Positions 26,501 to 32,707 of a DNA stretch of 33,661 nucleotides are shown in pieces. Position 1 is the stretch's first letter. Every line of letters begins with the position of its first letter. Source of the DNA: a virus; the IMG/VR virus record IMGVR_UViG_3300042455_002490, positions 1-33,661 of that record; one strand, written 5' to 3'. Position numbers and translations under genes: made by a program. The notes under the pieces were generated by a model, which was not told where the DNA came from, searched no databases, and saw only the letters and a list, made by a program, of their open reading frames with translations.

Positions 26501-29500
26501 CTTCTTCCCGATAAGAATCGACTCTTCCTTGGGCCGCGTCGACTAGAGTCTCATAAGCTTTGCGTGCGTTTTCAAGATCTACCTTGAGTGCTTCTGATAT
26601 CGACAGTTTTTCTCCGTCTTCGGCAATTAATCCTGTAGCTCTTAAACCAGAAGCTTTTTGGACCACTTTCGCTTTATTGTTTGCTTCATCAATTAACGCG
26701 CTTCTTTCTGCTTTTATTTTTGGATCAAAATTTGAAAAATAATTAAGATCATTAATTTTTTCAAGTATTTTTGGCAAATCTGAGATAGCCTTAAGACGAA
26801 CACTATATTCATTGAGATCAAATTCTGCTTCTTCGAGACCTTTTGGTCTTGTCTTAGAAGGAGTCACGCTTGGGATTCGATCTGGCACTAATCTTGGAAT
26901 AAAAGCAGGAGTGATTCCATATTTTGAATCGTCGCCTTCAAGTTGTGGGCGAACAGTCCCAGAAGCATCGCGCTGAATAGATATCTTAACATTTTTTAAA
27001 TTTTCTTTGGCTTCTTTCGCTGTGATCGTTGCCTCTTTAATCTTCTCGGAAGCAATTTCTGCAACAGCTTCGAGTTCTTTTTGTATTTGATTGAGTTGTG
27101 GCTCAATCAATTCATTTATCTTAAATTTGCCACTTAAATCTGCTGTGTATATGCTATCTTTTATTCCTTCGTTTTTTTCAACTTTGTATCCTAAATTATA
27201 AAGTGATGTAATGTCTTTATCTCTATCATCACTTGCCGTAGAATCAACCATACTGCGTTCTTGCAAAGAATTTATTCTATTTATTAGAGTTTTAATTCTT
27301 CCTATGTCTGAAGCTCTGCCAGACGCAGCATCGTAACGAGATTTATTTTGATCAATAATATCATTCGAGTCAACAAAACGCAAAGCGTTTTGTTGCATCG
27401 AATCTAAAACTGTAGAACTAAGATCTTCTGATCCTTGTGACTTAAACCTATTGCTTAATTCTTGTTTGATGAATGCTCCAAATTGAGTTTTGGTAGATCG
27501 GGACAAATACCTCGCTATTTCCGCTTCGTTTAATGTCGAAATGGTACGAGATGTGGTTTTGTCAATAGGCTCAAAAGTATTATTGTAATCTTCGTCATCC
27601 TGTTCTCTGAGATCAAGAGCCGAAGGATCATCAAGTGGAACATATTTAGTTTTTGGCCTTTTAATTTTTCCTTCAAAATCCCTTAGGCCAAAATTGTTTG
27701 CGTATTTTTGCTCGGATATTGGCTTTGGCCGACGAGACGAAAAGTTTTTATCCGAATCTCTTTGTTCTTTCATAAGAATCGCCGCAGCTTCTTCTTGCGC
27801 TCTTGCTGCCGCAAAAACAGCGTTGCTGATTTGCCCACGTCCTTCGTCCCTACTCCGCAAAGGGAGTCGCCCTTCTTCTTTGAAGTTGAGATCTGAAGGA
27901 ATTTCTCTTTCTTTTTCAAGAGCAGCAACTTCTTTCGCAAGCATAGACGCGGCTTCTTCGGGCGCTCTGGCAGCAGCAAAAGCAGCGTTGGCGGCTTTAC
28001 CACGACCAGCTTCTCTGCCCATAGAGAGCAATCTGGCTTCGATATCTCCAGGCTTAAAACCAAGATCAGATGGAAATTCTTCTTGCTTCATATTCCAAGA
28101 AGCTGGACCAAGAACTTGAGGTTCGTATCCAGCAGACGAAACTCGTCTAGCTCCACCAACACGGACCATTTCTTCTTCAGACAAACCTTTTGCAAATCGA
28201 GGATTGCCAGAAGTTTTTTCGGTCGATAAAATTTTGATGTTGTCTGGGTCTGGAATCATGCCAGGATCAGCTGGCACAACTTCCATTTCTGAGTAAAGCG
28301 GAGTTACAACTGAGCTGAAGTCATATTCTGGTGTTGCAGCAGCAACAACAGGAGGACTTTTTGCCGCTTTATATTGCTCAATAATTTGTTTTTTCTTTTG
28401 GCCTTTTTCGTAATCCGCAATTATTTTTGCCGCTTGTGCTTTTTCAGCGACTAAATTGTCGATATCAGACTTTGTCAGATAATTACGTTTACCGGTAGCA
28501 TCAATATTCTTGAGTTCTTCATCGGTCAATCCAAGTTCATCGGCTAATTTTTTAATGGTGGGCGTAACCCTACCACCCTTTGCGTATCCTGGAAGAGAGC
28601 CGGTTGAATTGAGATGGGAAAGAGTGCTGTATCCAATACTGCTGGCTTCCTGGGGAGAGAAAATGTATTCCCCAGGCATGACCATGGCGGGGACAATGCC
28701 ACCAGTCGCCATTTTCTTCAGTGAATTGACAGCGGACTTGCGAAGAACAAAAGAGTCTTTTTCTAAAGGAGCGAAGACACTGTCTGTGTCGCCGGTTCCT
28801 GGCACGAGACCTTTTGCTTTCTTAGAATAGGGATTTTTATCTTGATCCAAAAAAGCAGCATCTAAACCATTAACAATTACGGCTTTCAAAAAATTTTGAT
28901 TCGGAATTAAACCCTTGCTTACGCCTTTAATTTTTTTCGCTGCTAATTTTGCGGCTTGTGGAACACTAATATCTGGCTTATCTTCTAAAAATTTAACCAG
29001 TTGCCTAGCGTGTAAATTTTGATATTCTTGATAAATATTTTTTGCTTGATCTCTTATCGTATCAGAAAAGATTTTAGTATTGGGATCATTTTCCGAAAGA
29101 CTATTTTTATCGAAAAAATAATCCATCTTTTTCTGTTCAATATTCATCCTGAGATTTATGCTTTTTAAAACCAAATCCATAATATTTTGTGGACTACTAT
29201 TATTTTTTTCTAAACTAAAAGATGATTTAATTGGCGTGCCTTTAGCGTCCGCTTCGTCATATGGCAATCTATTAATCTTTTTTCTTTTGCTTTGTAGTGT
29301 GCCAACAGAAAACTTAGACAAAGAACTTAATGAAGATATTGAATTGTCTATTTTAAAATCTGGCACATTTGCAATTTCTTTTCTAAAAGTCTTATTGCTG
29401 TGCCTTATCAATTTTTCAAAAGCTATTTTTTGATTTTTATTTAGCTGTGAATTAAACAAATCTTTTGTGTTAAACGTATCTTTTGCGCTATCTTTTTCGT

Positions 29501-31781
29501 CTATGCTTATGTCGTACAGCTCAGACAAATCTTTTGTTCTTTTAGAAACATCAATTAAATCATTTTGATTTTTATATTTTTGATGCGTATTAGCATAAAG
29601 ATGAGCTAAAATTTCAACTGGTTTCAAAAGATAATCTTCTGTACCCGAATTTATTTTTGTTTTATTTAATAGTTTGCTAATGCGCAATGTATTTACGCCA
29701 GTATTAGTCAAAAGATTTTCAGACAAATATTTCCTATTCGGCTGAACAACTTTTTGATTTTGATTAGGCCAACTTACAAGGGGCCTAAAGCGCGGATCAT
29801 TAAACGGCTTACTATTTTTTTTGTAAAAATCATCACCAGCATTAAAGTCCAATAAATGAACCATCTCATGCAATAAAGTATCACCACCATGACGTGGATA
29901 AATATTAATACTTTTGGGTTCATCAGGCGAAAAAGTTCCCGCAATGCCTTCAAAATTATCATATTCATCGTAATATCTTGCGATATTTTTTGGATTTTGA
30001 ACATATTTTTTTATTATATTTTTAAAGCCTCCTTGTTTAATTGCTCGATTTGTTTGCCTCAAAAGATATTTTTTTACTGTTGGGTTATTGTTTGTTGTCT
30101 TGATCAAACCCATCTGTTCTTCAGAAGAAAGAGGTCTCCTGCTAAATTCATCTTGGCCAGGAGCAGCTTCTGCGCCAAGATACATCTTTGATCCTGCTTC
30201 ACGCATGATCTTAAGAGCTTCTTCTGTTAATTTTGAATTATCAAGTATTTTTCCGCCATTAGCATAACCCATAACTTTTTGGGTTGAGGATTTCCGCAAG
30301 ACAAAAGATCCTGGGGCCAACAGGGCCGGAACACTGTCGGTATTGCCAGACCCGGGGACCAGGCCACCAGCGGCGAATTTCTTCTTCGGAACAACTGGGC
30401 TGGAGTTGTAGTAGGTCGCTCCACCCACCATTTCCCGCAAGAAGGGCATGGCGCCAAAACTCAGCTTGACAGCGCCGATCGCCGACAGCAAAGGCAGGAG
30501 GGGGCGGGCGGCATCCAAAACGCCCAGGATGCTTTTAGCCAATCCCTCAAAGGCGCTGAAAGCCCCCTTGAAGCCACTGGTATCCATCATGCTTCGGCCA
30601 AAAGAGGCGTAGCTTTCGCCAAGCTTTGCCAACTTGTTTCCATAGGACTCAGCGGCCTGGGCGGCGTTCACTTGCAGGCTGATACGTCCGGCTTCTGCCA
30701 CCATCAAGGCCCGCTCGCTTACGGCGAACTCTTTCAACATCGGGATGACTTTGCCGATCTGGCGGTACCCACCCAGCTCTTCGCTGATGGAGGCAAAGCG
30801 TGAGTCGCTCTCAGGAATCTGGGCGAGGGCCTGGGAAAGGCGATTGACAGCCTCATAGGCACCGACGAACTGATCGGTCAACTTGATGTTGCCCATCTGC
30901 TCGGCTTCTTCCCTGGTATACCGCAGGTTAACACCGATGCTTTTCAGCTGACTGACTGTCTCGTTTCGCTGTAGGCGCGTGAAAATTGTGCGCAGGCCTG
31001 TGGCGATGCTTTCAGCGGATTCACGAGTGGTCTGCCGAACAGAGGTGAACACGGCCATCAATTCGTTGAGGTCGCCACCGCTGGCCTTAAATGCGCCGCC
31101 TGTGCGACGAACGACCTCGATAAGGTCACCGGCTTCGACGGCGAACTCACCAGCCACAGCGTTCATGGAACCCAAGGCTTGTTCAAGATCCTTGCTCTCG
31201 ATCTTGAACTGGTTCATCACCGCAATGGCACCTTCGGTAGTCTGGGCCATTGAGTCAAAGTTGGGGGCCAGGGCGGACTTGGCAAGTGCCTCAAGCGCCG
31301 CCTTTGTTTCATTGATCGAAAGGTTGGCTTGCTTCAACGTGACAGCGGTCTTGATCAGGTCTTGGCTGGAAACACCGAGGCCGACAGAAAGCCGAGTGAC
31401 TTCTGCGCCAATACTCTTGACTTCCCCGCCAACGTCCATTGAAACTTGACGGAGGCGCACCATCTCTTTGTCGAAAGCCATGGCTTCGCTGGCGGCATTG
31501 CGGAAGGCCGAACTCAGGGCAATAACAGGGCCAGCGGCGAGGGTGAAGGCGGCAAAACGCTTGAGGGCCAAGCCGGATTGCTGCGCGAACTTCAAAACGG
31601 ATGAAGTGGCAGATTCTAGCTGGCTATTCAAAGACTTCAGAGCGGCGGTGTCAGCCTTGATTGGGATATTGACGGCACCAACGCCGGAACTACGCAGTCC
31701 AGAATTGATTTCATTTGCTATATTTCTTACAGCGCCTGAAGCAAGACGTAGATTAAGCTGTCCAGTGATATCAAATGCCAT
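17538..31781 (-). CDS. Tail tape measure protein, 4,747 aa, mosaic with protease-like module
   Basis: The N-terminal core (about 70-400) has TP901-type features: LRQVSMDVGG, SVGLGVSSQDLIKTAVTLKQ, RQTTRESAESIATGLRTIFT and LGGYRQIGKVIPMLKEF. Five Gly-rich repeats (470-510, 987-1073, 3315-3390, 3987-4089, 4592-4648) then separate long charged, coiled-coil modules. The first module carries HEMVH (638-642) and PVEILAHLY with E723, a gluzincin-like metal site. A glycine-rich membrane-type segment lies at about 2318-2381 (GLGAGAGSGAFAGYTVGGPG). Near the end come 21-residue repeats and TEIDKAIR units. The protein sets tail length and is thought to pass into the host membrane at infection. ATG 31781 (MAFDITGQLNLRL) is chosen over an upstream GTG that falls in a terminator loop. 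Only GGGG serves as ribosome site. Confidence 0.95.
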   Translation of the reverse strand: MAFDITGQLNLRLASGAVRNIANEINSGLRSSGVGAVNIPIKADTAALKSLNSQLESATSSVLKFAQQSGLALKRFAAFTLAAGPVIALSSAFRNAASEAMAFDKEMVRLRQVSMDVGGEVKSIGAEVTRLSVGLGVSSQDLIKTAVTLKQANLSINETKAALEALAKSALAPNFDSMAQTTEGAIAVMNQFKIESKDLEQALGSMNAVAGEFAVEAGDLIEVVRRTGGAFKASGGDLNELMAVFTSVRQTTRESAESIATGLRTIFTRLQRNETVSQLKSIGVNLRYTREEAEQMGNIKLTDQFVGAYEAVNRLSQALAQIPESDSRFASISEELGGYRQIGKVIPMLKEFAVSERALMVAEAGRISLQVNAAQAAESYGNKLAKLGESYASFGRSMMDTSGFKGAFSAFEGLAKSILGVLDAARPLLPLLSAIGAVKLSFGAMPFLREMVGGATYYNSSPVVPKKKFAAGGLVPGSGNTDSVPALLAPGSFVLRKSSTQKVMGYANGGKILDNSKLTEEALKIMREAGSKMYLGAEAAPGQDEFSRRPLSSEEQMGLIKTTNNNPTVKKYLLRQTNRAIKQGGFKNIIKKYVQNPKNIARYYDEYDNFEGIAGTFSPDEPKSINIYPRHGGDTLLHEMVHLLDFNAGDDFYKKNSKPFNDPRFRPLVSWPNQNQKVVQPNRKYLSENLLTNTGVNTLRISKLLNKTKINSGTEDYLLKPVEILAHLYANTHQKYKNQNDLIDVSKRTKDLSELYDISIDEKDSAKDTFNTKDLFNSQLNKNQKIAFEKLIRHSNKTFRKEIANVPDFKIDNSISSLSSLSKFSVGTLQSKRKKINRLPYDEADAKGTPIKSSFSLEKNNSSPQNIMDLVLKSINLRMNIEQKKMDYFFDKNSLSENDPNTKIFSDTIRDQAKNIYQEYQNLHARQLVKFLEDKPDISVPQAAKLAAKKIKGVSKGLIPNQNFLKAVIVNGLDAAFLDQDKNPYSKKAKGLVPGTGDTDSVFAPLEKDSFVLRKSAVNSLKKMATGGIVPAMVMPGEYIFSPQEASSIGYSTLSHLNSTGSLPGYAKGGRVTPTIKKLADELGLTDEELKNIDATGKRNYLTKSDIDNLVAEKAQAAKIIADYEKGQKKKQIIEQYKAAKSPPVVAAATPEYDFSSVVTPLYSEMEVVPADPGMIPDPDNIKILSTEKTSGNPRFAKGLSEEEMVRVGGARRVSSAGYEPQVLGPASWNMKQEEFPSDLGFKPGDIEARLLSMGREAGRGKAANAAFAAARAPEEAASMLAKEVAALEKEREIPSDLNFKEEGRLPLRSRDEGRGQISNAVFAAARAQEEAAAILMKEQRDSDKNFSSRRPKPISEQKYANNFGLRDFEGKIKRPKTKYVPLDDPSALDLREQDDEDYNNTFEPIDKTTSRTISTLNEAEIARYLSRSTKTQFGAFIKQELSNRFKSQGSEDLSSTVLDSMQQNALRFVDSNDIIDQNKSRYDAASGRASDIGRIKTLINRINSLQERSMVDSTASDDRDKDITSLYNLGYKVEKNEGIKDSIYTADLSGKFKINELIEPQLNQIQKELEAVAEIASEKIKEATITAKEAKENLKNVKISIQRDASGTVRPQLEGDDSKYGITPAFIPRLVPDRIPSVTPSKTRPKGLEEAEFDLNEYSVRLKAISDLPKILEKINDLNYFSNFDPKIKAERSALIDEANNKAKVVQKASGLRATGLIAEDGEKLSISEALKVDLENARKAYETLVDAAQGRVDSYREEVEAAAKAKKAADAAAKAAEEAANKRKSSLNPLDIKQFESYSRPADQYGQRLVNIAASKNEMGPIAQVSEAVDDSQKVKMLSEMSASSSTRSILEGAIYKAAYSSRPDLTARDRKALAEKESDRIFNSANASVGAENQAKAFEFQARQAQERISDIEKYKSLVGQKNALNKIDSPAAEQAKEMVESNLVAMMDKIKDSSGMNLLLEHDSENDKYKLPQEDENALNQLLDGYKVIVQTMNEQAKAFYEEAKQKAEAVKDISVSFEKDAYGVETVKFGGDASNFGAGPASPTTGAGGGLTLAQLRQDRVSDRMATIDPTGKGAGLSEITKAAIIEEETNKLRREYADGMAQIIMKEKQINSLEAARAIAIEEFNKNLHNNTLVTTKVDALGNKVVNANVAKKSSRPPSGSYGDLVAQEYENIIKKKDPRGKGLSDISKQKAMEEAELNIKSQYLQTTSRQVMQARGLSDINDALIVAEEMRLKAIDENAKVLRKGTKVYDKELYDTGSTGKASIKDMLRSGVESFKKNFLNLETAIAAVSVGASYLGDALSRSAGKAEDAVEGKNEVGFVSKRAMGGAATGLGAGAGSGAFAGYTVGGPGSTASMVLGTLGGVAGALTGFMSALQEAEIEISNVQIGNSIKKIDDYLRNFAKGTVNFDSDFLRQQESIIDKEQAQKARNQLSTMGIPFYSQTDFEAQIVNSRKETMAQQVPARMDALTKIIEDRAKKEIGNNANMNEESRKKAFEDVLMENGGFGRSQLGQIASATGQDINLLRGKMLDLFKRIADSEAIRTKQEQSTAKVNQSAVLFGNLNTALEISTQKLMEMSAASKNVTDVMDSNIGPFMGSGLASSLQQPFGAGREDFVNAIKTITSITGNGDDVVKQAEAATMAGTLLPGIIATIRSQPVANLAKGENFGIQVGDTLQKALTAKGMDQGISSSIVGMIQSQLGEEDFSKILRESGQDMSKMVDSLLKPIVEPLTRNSEKMSKMMDERAKDFADRIADIARRTRQKGEMIDAANDAEIAAVRNSIQTAAKRKEIPEFGAENDIFNLSLRQQQLRQSRLTNFGNGNAFPNQQAVADAQNPDKIFDAIQEVVAKIKKAERNVDELSKGKNVNASNQAITELTNLKTRAADLNQALKNLTDVSERNAAAQEKLGKIQNEREGRQSLGMRYATSNIEGRTEIARAFSLLNSAARMGTASQFTVRDQNQIFSLLSSLSPQMRLQGLGGATVKDITSQLLNTTFGGAFSLDPQTAAMERALENFVQQNYEVASRAAQLQVDNQTNLMSELFGRLENSQTKFLSELAKINKETADLMKQTLILRASEEVAKLEKGGGELSMLGNIGIKDNDQFEVLKALVKNPKINTDLKQIVTKRNEAASFDALLKDVSRPEMLDLFSKRINQDIGKEDLSTTKESSIGVIQRRLEEIGINNDLRQEVFERFKVALAEKGGGTFEGRAEDVKNALRETLERVIGGRAGGARLSADVSEKELSKNANNLDKNVIRQIALESEKQFGKLNFADLETAIKAVENFGGKFTDFTKELDAAKDRLKKLSEPEKKANGGLVRFFNKGGWGSGGSTTPHGADTVNARINPNEFVVAAGPAQRNKALLEKINAGGLVGMAEGGIVDEIYGSLNNAKSILSREGKMVGGEKEIEEAKRLARINSAAMFLLQLKDVPKDQREKLIDDQIKILKDGPTNPFQEGILDALNKVKGKREEQAAYEKRLKDFEDQKNAPAFQELLPEAEKVYDSTKASWLAFALKNNRFKINPPEKIVEEIPKILENFSGRYETNEKIYENSRDAIFNKTKKYLPVELTKHKKEIYQHFFDDLHKDVPDSIYQQFSSLDGINYTESNIKKWREKNVPRLIKGEKRNRQNLIDKIYGGDIEKHFEKNVWQSGISALPVDKQQFMADTNEVFKKIRNAGLDAPAAFDYEASIKALIEAQLEEVNKEKEKNFGMVKAKEGIEKDVRDRSKTFSTPQDKLNAAVGAVDPKQLGQGNMLEIIKAQNLMREAELFNQLNPAVQAKYLEPLKASIRKDGRLTDQQTKELGARFDLADKNLTAEEIALYARDKNKMSMLQRAFLELLMERVANNANGKKPEDLNEAEKYAYLIALESRAKTSAYDQVQDKKNRVGLNRMGQFLSANPGLIQARMSAAEDKGAEAYANEAALIEMVMSYFGTPTKIPSVFAVFKDKSLLGKKAGDAGVQPQKPGFFGANEAGEMGGKPMGPPAKADGGLIKFASGGLVPGVGNTDSVRANLPVGSYVIRKSSVNKLGADTLASLPHMAKGGVVPAMVMPGEHIFTPNEASKIGKGKLDYINQNGKLPGYYYGGDVPGGQPGGQKVNAQGAGVFGGGVPNQEGQWVFVPKGANPWAAGMPINQGAVQNKAMPFGANANAGAIPRHAGNQIAAEQEFQQAIVANNMNLDRVTLIRKKAEYYQLRNKLQASRNRSKEDVARFRELHAELTNPFVAQADAAQRMLSAQEALSKFEESPEKFLEEAKKLRKQMLDNKQDYGSRLYAKEMYEEYVLAARSIPPQVLRAAMAGKNNQPKNEILEREWAQRREAVAAHNRNMENVYGIQENGPEAVAAHNAAMEKKYGKKPTGPEAVAAHNAKMEEKYGKKISGPEAVKEHNAKVRAAEEARKEMLKKNPAPLTEIDKAIRARQDLKYEERKKAQGPNVKYSWLPNYKGPELHRVHAERKYAEAGDEVRVDLTGYNKLLESKFSDRIIDEPGISDKEKFIREYLADNSQFESKEPVQKSKFAMGMPTEIDKEIRRQKELNEVQKPGLTGADKAILEERARKEAELAKTKEQGGTEIDKAIRAARERKNADANLAKRAAGGIVPGVGSGDIVPAMLEPGELVVPKKHVQKFANGGIVGGIQGFANGGMAQGGPELLDVAAKFNQAATQISQGLSGFSTSVSTFNGAVANFGTFVDKFDEAVGKIPGQIELSGANEISVNLMGQDSIVKAVTEAIGPMIAEAIRANQPVEQRSQ
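17840..18007 (-). repeat. Tape measure Gly-rich repeat R5
   Basis: It codes GGIVPGVGSGDIVPAMLEPG, then ELVVPKKHVQKFANGG and FANGGMAQGG. It is the last repeat before the conserved-looking C-terminal ~100 residues of the tape measure. Confidence 0.85.
18612..18830 (-). repeat. 63-bp tandem repeats (21 aa) in the tape measure gene
   Basis: Repeat starts (Glu codons) lie at 18830, 18767, 18704 and 18641, exactly 63 bases apart: three full copies and a partial fourth. The unit is EAVAAHNxxMExxYGKKxxGP. Copies differ mostly at third positions and at the tail. Confidence 0.92.
19515..19822 (-). repeat. Tape measure Gly-rich repeat R4 (double unit)
   Basis: It codes GGLVPGVGNTDSVRANLPVG, then VIRKSSVNKL, GGVVPAMVMPGEHIFTPNEA and LPGYYYGG. 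It is nearly collinear with R2 and shares CCAGGCATGACCATGGC (19624-19640 on plus) exactly with it. Confidence 0.85.
21615..21838 (-). repeat. Tape measure Gly-rich repeat R3 (divergent)
   Basis: It codes NGGLVRFFNKGGWGSGGSTT, then HGADTVNARINPNEFVV and NAGGLVGMAEGGIVDE. It is the same kind of linker as R1/R2/R4/R5, but the VPG core is replaced by a GSGGST stretch. Confidence 0.7.
25072..25566 (-). repeat. GKGLSDI-type repeats in the tape measure gene
   Basis: The segment IDPTGKGAGLSEITKAAIIE recurs as KDPRGKGLSDISKQKAMEEA about 330 bases on, and a shorter third form ARGLSDINDALIVAEE follows about 100 bases later. Degenerate internal repeats with helical surroundings. Confidence 0.6.
27750..28080 (-). 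repeat. Two-copy ~175-bp repeat in the tape measure gene
   Basis: Two copies of a ~58-residue unit: FPSDLGFKPGD ... GRGKAANAAFAAARAPEEAA, then IPSDLNFKEEG ... GRGQISNAVFAAARAQEEAA. Spacing between the PSDL motifs is about 175 bases. An internal duplication is the simplest explanation. Confidence 0.75.
28564..28822 (-). repeat. Tape measure Gly-rich repeat R2 (double unit)
   Basis: It codes GLVPGTGDTDSVFAPLEKDS, then VLRKSAVNSL, GGIVPAMVMPGEYIFSPQEA and LPGYAKGG. It closely matches R4, including an identical 17-base stretch at 28672-28688. It closes the protease-motif module. Confidence 0.85.
30252..30372 (-). repeat. Tape measure Gly-rich repeat R1
   Basis: It codes GGLVPGSGNTDSVPALLAPG then SFVLRKSSTQK and ends YANGG. 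It marks the border between the TP901-type core and the AT-rich protease module. Confidence 0.85.
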
Positions 31782-31795
31782 GTTAACCCCGCGAA

Positions 31796-31843
31796 ATAAA
31801 AGGACGGTGGTCCTCACTCATGAAAGAGCAAAGACCACCGCCC
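31796..31843 (-). terminator. Intrinsic terminator / attenuator just upstream of the tape measure start
   Basis: Read on minus, GGGCGGTGGTC (31843-31833) pairs with GACCACCGTCC (31812-31802) through 11 pairs including one G-U. The 20-base loop has a small inner CTC/GAG pairing, and TTTTATTT follows (31801-31794). It lies between the chaperone-position gene (stop 31871) and the tape measure ATG (31781), inside a co-directional gene run. Partial termination would lower tape measure synthesis relative to the genes before it. Confidence 0.8.
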
Positions 31844-31870
31844 GCGTAAGCCTGTCCGGTTCAACAGAAA

Positions 31871-32707
31871 TTACACCGCAGCAATAGCCTGAGTGCTGCT
31901 AGAAACTTCGACCGAAATTGGATTACCTTCGTCGTCTAGGAAGGGCTTTTCGTCAACAACGAAGTTGCCTTCCTCGTCGACCAAATTGCCGTCGCGATCG
32001 ACGAATTGGCCAGCTTCATTGATGTAGCGGCCATTTTCATCAACCAGACGACCTTCTGCGTCGACTTTGCGCCCCTGCTTGTCCACAAGGTGCAGACTTT
32101 CGTCCGCAAACTTGTACTTCACCAGGAACTGGTTCTCAGGAAGCTTCTTCTCGTAGTCGTCTTCCAGGTTGTAGATGATCTTTGCCAGGGCGCTGGCGGC
32201 GGGGCCAACGGCAGGATCATCCTCTTTGGTCATGTATTCTTCGTAGGACTTGAAATACGGCTTACCGTCGTTGGCATGGACGGTGCAGACTGAAACCCAG
32301 TAATTGAACTGGGCGTTGTCTGCCTGAGCCTCGGCGGAATTGTTATCCAGGCTCATGCGCTCAGAATTCAGTCCGCGAAGCTCGGCCCGGTCACGGCGAA
32401 GCTGGATAGCCAGATCGCGTGCTTCCGACAGCTTGATGCCACCGGAACGAACCTTGCGCTCCTTCTCGCTGATGGAGGTTTGGAGCTTGCGCAGCTCGGC
32501 CTCCTTCTGATCGTCCCACAGCTTCTGCTCGCGCATCACGCTTTCAATCTTGGCCCGGAGAATAGCTCCGGATTCGACTGCTTCACGGAAAGCCCTGTTG
32601 TAGACTTTCTGTGCTTCCTGGCGCTGCTTGGCGTTGGGACGAAGAACAGCCAGTTCTACTTCCTTGCCACCGATCTCAACCTTGACAACCTTCTTGTTGG
32701 CGCTCAC
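31871..32707 (-). CDS. Tail-assembly-chaperone-position protein with C-terminal heptapeptide repeats (278 aa)
   Basis: I chose GTG 32707: GGAGGAGG lies 5 bases upstream and the GTGA overlaps the preceding stop, while the further ATG lies inside the previous gene. The N-terminus (SANKKVVKVEIGGKEVELAV) is beta-like. A long charged helix follows, with QRQEAQKVYNRAFREAVESG and RKLQTSISEKERKVRSGG, and then KIIYNLEDDYEKKLPENQFL. From about residue 208 the protein turns into eight 7-residue acidic repeats and ends ISVEVSSSTQAIAAV. It lies directly before the tape measure gene, where siphoviruses code tail assembly chaperones that coat the tape measure; that role is positional inference. No frameshift site is evident. 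Confidence 0.6.
   Translation of the reverse strand: MSANKKVVKVEIGGKEVELAVLRPNAKQRQEAQKVYNRAFREAVESGAILRAKIESVMREQKLWDDQKEAELRKLQTSISEKERKVRSGGIKLSEARDLAIQLRRDRAELRGLNSERMSLDNNSAEAQADNAQFNYWVSVCTVHANDGKPYFKSYEEYMTKEDDPAVGPAASALAKIIYNLEDDYEKKLPENQFLVKYKFADESLHLVDKQGRKVDAEGRLVDENGRYINEAGQFVDRDGNLVDEEGNFVVDEKPFLDDEGNPISVEVSSSTQAIAAV
31916..32086 (-). repeat. Eight tandem 7-residue repeats (VDxxGxx) at the end of the chaperone-position gene
   Basis: The units are VDKQGRK, VDAEGRL, VDENGRY, INEAGQF, VDRDGNL, VDEEGNF, VVDEKPF and LDDEGNP, 21 bases each. Each carries D/E before Gly and a hydrophobic residue first. The regular acidic spacing could form a beta-type solenoid or bind cations. Confidence 0.9.

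Noticed and set aside
29158-30191. Open frames on the plus strand within the AT-rich tape measure module
   Set aside because: They are shadows of the minus-strand frame: low-complexity hydrophobic translations without ribosome sites or neighbours in the same direction.
31781-31817. Longer tape measure start at GTG 31817
   Set aside because: It lies in the loop of the predicted terminator with no ribosome site, and the ATG at 31781 begins with a normal tape measure N-terminus.
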